A stretch of DNA of 64,000 nucleotides from an uncultured Olleya sp. GTDB taxonomy: Bacteria > Bacteroidota > Bacteroidia > Flavobacteriales > Flavobacteriaceae. Within the stretch, counting starts at the first letter, position 1, and each line of letters starts with the position of its first letter. Shown here one piece after another: positions 62,419-64,000 of the stretch. Both the position numbers and the translations under genes were made by a program. The stretch is from assembly GCA_947503885.1 (NCBI GenBank), contig CANNFD010000002.1, positions 62,001-126,000 of the forward strand, read 5' to 3'. Below the pieces are notes generated by a model that was not told the DNA's origin, did no database searches, and saw only the letters and a program-made list of their open reading frames with translations.

Positions 62419-63324
62419 TTAAAGTATTCGGTTTAAAACCAAATCTACATCTATTAATAGGATGCTAAAAACACCTGCTAGTATAATAAGTTTTAAAATA
62501 TTATGTAGCCACAAATAATGTGTTTTAGTGACGGAATTCCACAATAAAACCAAGTAAACAATTAATAAAATTTCACATATATAAAAATACAAATACATGT
62601 GACCAATATCAAATTTGGTTATTAAAAAATAAACTGGAAAAAGCGTTGCAACAACAAGAATAGAAATCATTTTCTTAGATGCTTTCTCTCCATAAACAAT
62701 TGGTATTGTTCTGTAATTTAAAGTTAAATCGCCTTTAATGTTTTCTAAATCCTTGGTTAACTCTCTGATAGAGATAATTAAAAACAGAAATATTGCATGT
62801 ACAATAATGACTGGTTTAAAATTATGATAATACACAAAAATTACAAAAAAAGGTGTCAATGTTAATATAGCAGATACTAAATTACCTATTATCGGCATCT
62901 TTTTTAGTTTGTGGGAATAAAACCAAATTGCAAATATGTATAATGAAAAGAATAAAACTGGCTTAAAAGACACGTAACTAGCTAGTACTATTGCAGAAAA
63001 ATTTAAGACAAAATAAAATGACAATTTTGTGTTTTGACTAACTAATTTATCTAACATAGATTTGTTAGGTCGATTAATTAAGTCTTTTTCAGAATCGTAA
63101 AAATTATTTATAATATAACCTCCAGCAATAACAGCTGCAGATGCTAAAACAAGCATTAATAAATTAACATCAAACAAGACTTTTTTAAGAGGTTTGTCTG
63201 GCGCAAAAATATAAATAGAGGTAAGATATTGGGCGATTACAATTACAAGAATATTATACCCCCTAACTACAGAAAACATACTAAAAAACTTAAGCAATAG
63301 ATGTTTTTGTTTTCTGGTTAGCAT
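62419..63324 (-). CDS. UbiA-family prenyltransferase
   Basis: 301 aa with seven to nine transmembrane helices. Both Asp-rich motifs of the superfamily are present: NNFYDSEKD (about 92-100, followed by NRPNK) and KDLENIKGD (about 190-198). Flavobacterial proteins of this kind are often labelled geranylgeranylglycerol-phosphate geranylgeranyltransferases, but the substrate is unproven. A place beside a mevalonate kinase gene agrees with isoprenoid metabolism. MenA (menaquinone) is a less likely alternative. Confidence 0.85.
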   Translation of the reverse strand: MLTRKQKHLLLKFFSMFSVVRGYNILVIVIAQYLTSIYIFAPDKPLKKVLFDVNLLMLVLASAAVIAGGYIINNFYDSEKDLINRPNKSMLDKLVSQNTKLSFYFVLNFSAIVLASYVSFKPVLFFSLYIFAIWFYSHKLKKMPIIGNLVSAILTLTPFFVIFVYYHNFKPVIIVHAIFLFLIISIRELTKDLENIKGDLTLNYRTIPIVYGEKASKKMISILVVATLFPVYFLITKFDIGHMYLYFYICEILLIVYLVLLWNSVTKTHYLWLHNILKLIILAGVFSILLIDVDLVLNRIL

Positions 63325-63462
63325 GAACTAATTTTTAAAAAATTTTTGAACCTTTGCAAATTAAAGATAAGACTGTATTAACACTAATTTTTAATATTAA
63401 CTGCCAAAACAAATAGTCTTGTATAAAAAACCGTTTAGGCCTTATTACAAATAGCTATTTGC

Positions 63463-64000
63463 TTAAAAATTATAAACAACTTCCAGTTTATAGTCTTTAA
63501 GTGCCTGTTCTGCTTTTTTAATATCTGGTGTAAATCCTAAGATATACCCTCCACCACCAGAACCACAAAGTTTTAAGTAGTAGTCATTAGTTTCGATACC
63601 CGTTTTCCATAGCTCATGGAACTGTGCAGGAATCATAGGTTTAAAATTATTTAAAACAACTTTAGATAATTGTTTTGTGTTTTTAAAAAGTGATTTGATG
63701 TCCCCTTTTAAAAAATCTTCTACACAAGCATCTGTATGTTTTATAAATTGGTTTTTAAGCATTTTTCTAAAACCTTCCTGCTTCATGCTTTCCATAAAAA
63801 TACTAACCATTGGCGCAGTTTCGCCTATAATACCAGAGTCCAACAAAAACACCGCACCTTGCCCGTCACTACTTTGTGTTGGGATACCGGTTGCTTCAAT
63901 GTTTTCTTTAGAATTTATTAAAATAGGTAAACTTAAATAACTATTTAATGGGTCTAAACCTGATGACTTACCATGGAAAAAAGATTCCATTTCAGCAAAA
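63463..64000 (-). CDS. Mevalonate kinase (GHMP kinase), partial
   Basis: The 3' part only: the frame stays open to the window end, so the 5' portion (with the PxxxGLGSSAA ATP loop) lies beyond 64000. Visible are AEMESFFHGKSSGLDP (substrate region typical of mevalonate kinases), LLDSG and the C-terminal LCGSGGGGYILGF glycine loop of GHMP kinases. It phosphorylates mevalonate in the mevalonate pathway, which flavobacteria use instead of the MEP route. It is 138 bases upstream of the UbiA-family gene on the same strand. Confidence 0.82.
   Translation of the reverse strand, partial: FAEMESFFHGKSSGLDPLNSYLSLPILINSKENIEATGIPTQSSDGQGAVFLLDSGIIGETAPMVSIFMESMKQEGFRKMLKNQFIKHTDACVEDFLKGDIKSLFKNTKQLSKVVLNNFKPMIPAQFHELWKTGIETNDYYLKLCGSGGGGYILGFTPDIKKAEQALKDYKLEVVYNF

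Overview
This window is a chromosomal segment from a member of the Bacteroidota, almost certainly a Flavobacteriaceae species (genus not determinable here). The DNA is AT-rich. It carries a type IX secretion gene (porT), a protein with a type A sorting domain, the gliding ABC ATPase gldA, a short Bacteroidetes-type primary sigma factor and a mevalonate-pathway kinase. Promoters fit the Bacteroidetes pattern TAnnTTTG, sometimes with TTG 19-22 bases upstream. No mobile element, CRISPR array or rRNA was seen, and the gene content is mostly core.

Layout. 0-5 kb: a minus-strand ECF sigma / membrane protein / outer-membrane protein cassette, a polyprenyl diphosphate synthase and a secreted T9SS cargo protein. 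5-10.6 kb: minus-strand rlmN, queA, aroA, a MazG-like protein, dtd and rsgA. 10.7-15.6 kb: an aromatic amino acid operon, pheA-aminotransferase-tyrA-DAHP synthase/chorismate mutase. It is preceded by an unlisted 25-codon leader peptide packed with Tyr, Trp and Phe codons and by overlapping antiterminator and terminator hairpins: a classic attenuator, and the strongest regulatory find here. 15.7-23.3 kb: gldA, a PagL-like/head-GIN gene pair, metK behind a SAM-II-like riboswitch, rsmG, a fatty acid desaturase and an aspartate aminotransferase. 23.3-32.8 kb: trkA-trkH, menG-porT, an SpoU methyltransferase, a lipidated BamA/TamA family protein and fbaA. 33-43.8 kb: accD lacking its zinc-finger cysteines, a lipoprotein-type peptide deformylase, rpsO, pnp, an HTH regulator, rpoD followed by a BLUF photoreceptor, rpe, a CBS protein, an MtfA-like peptidase, tRNA-Arg and a yqeY-like gene. 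43.9-59.6 kb: the dcw (division and cell wall) cluster on the minus strand, mraZ-rsmH-ftsL-ftsI-murE-mraY-murD-ftsW-murG-murC-ftsQ-ftsA-ftsZ, headed by three exact 10-bp MraZ-type repeats. 59.8-64 kb: an alpha/beta hydrolase, ysxC, an RluB-like protein with Gly at the usual catalytic Asp, a UbiA-family prenyltransferase and the 3' part of a mevalonate kinase gene that runs off the window.

How genes work together. The aromatic operon covers the first step (DAHP synthase), chorismate mutase, prephenate dehydratase and dehydrogenase and the final transamination, so attenuation by Tyr/Trp/Phe supply would gate both entry to and exit from the pathway. The dcw block makes and polymerises lipid II at the septum. 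porT, gldA and the sorting-domain protein belong to the secretion and gliding machinery typical of the family.

A family of about 75-100 bp intergenic elements (three copies) and a family of small CTTTCG-type hairpins (three of the four inside the dcw gaps) are the main structures not explained by genes.
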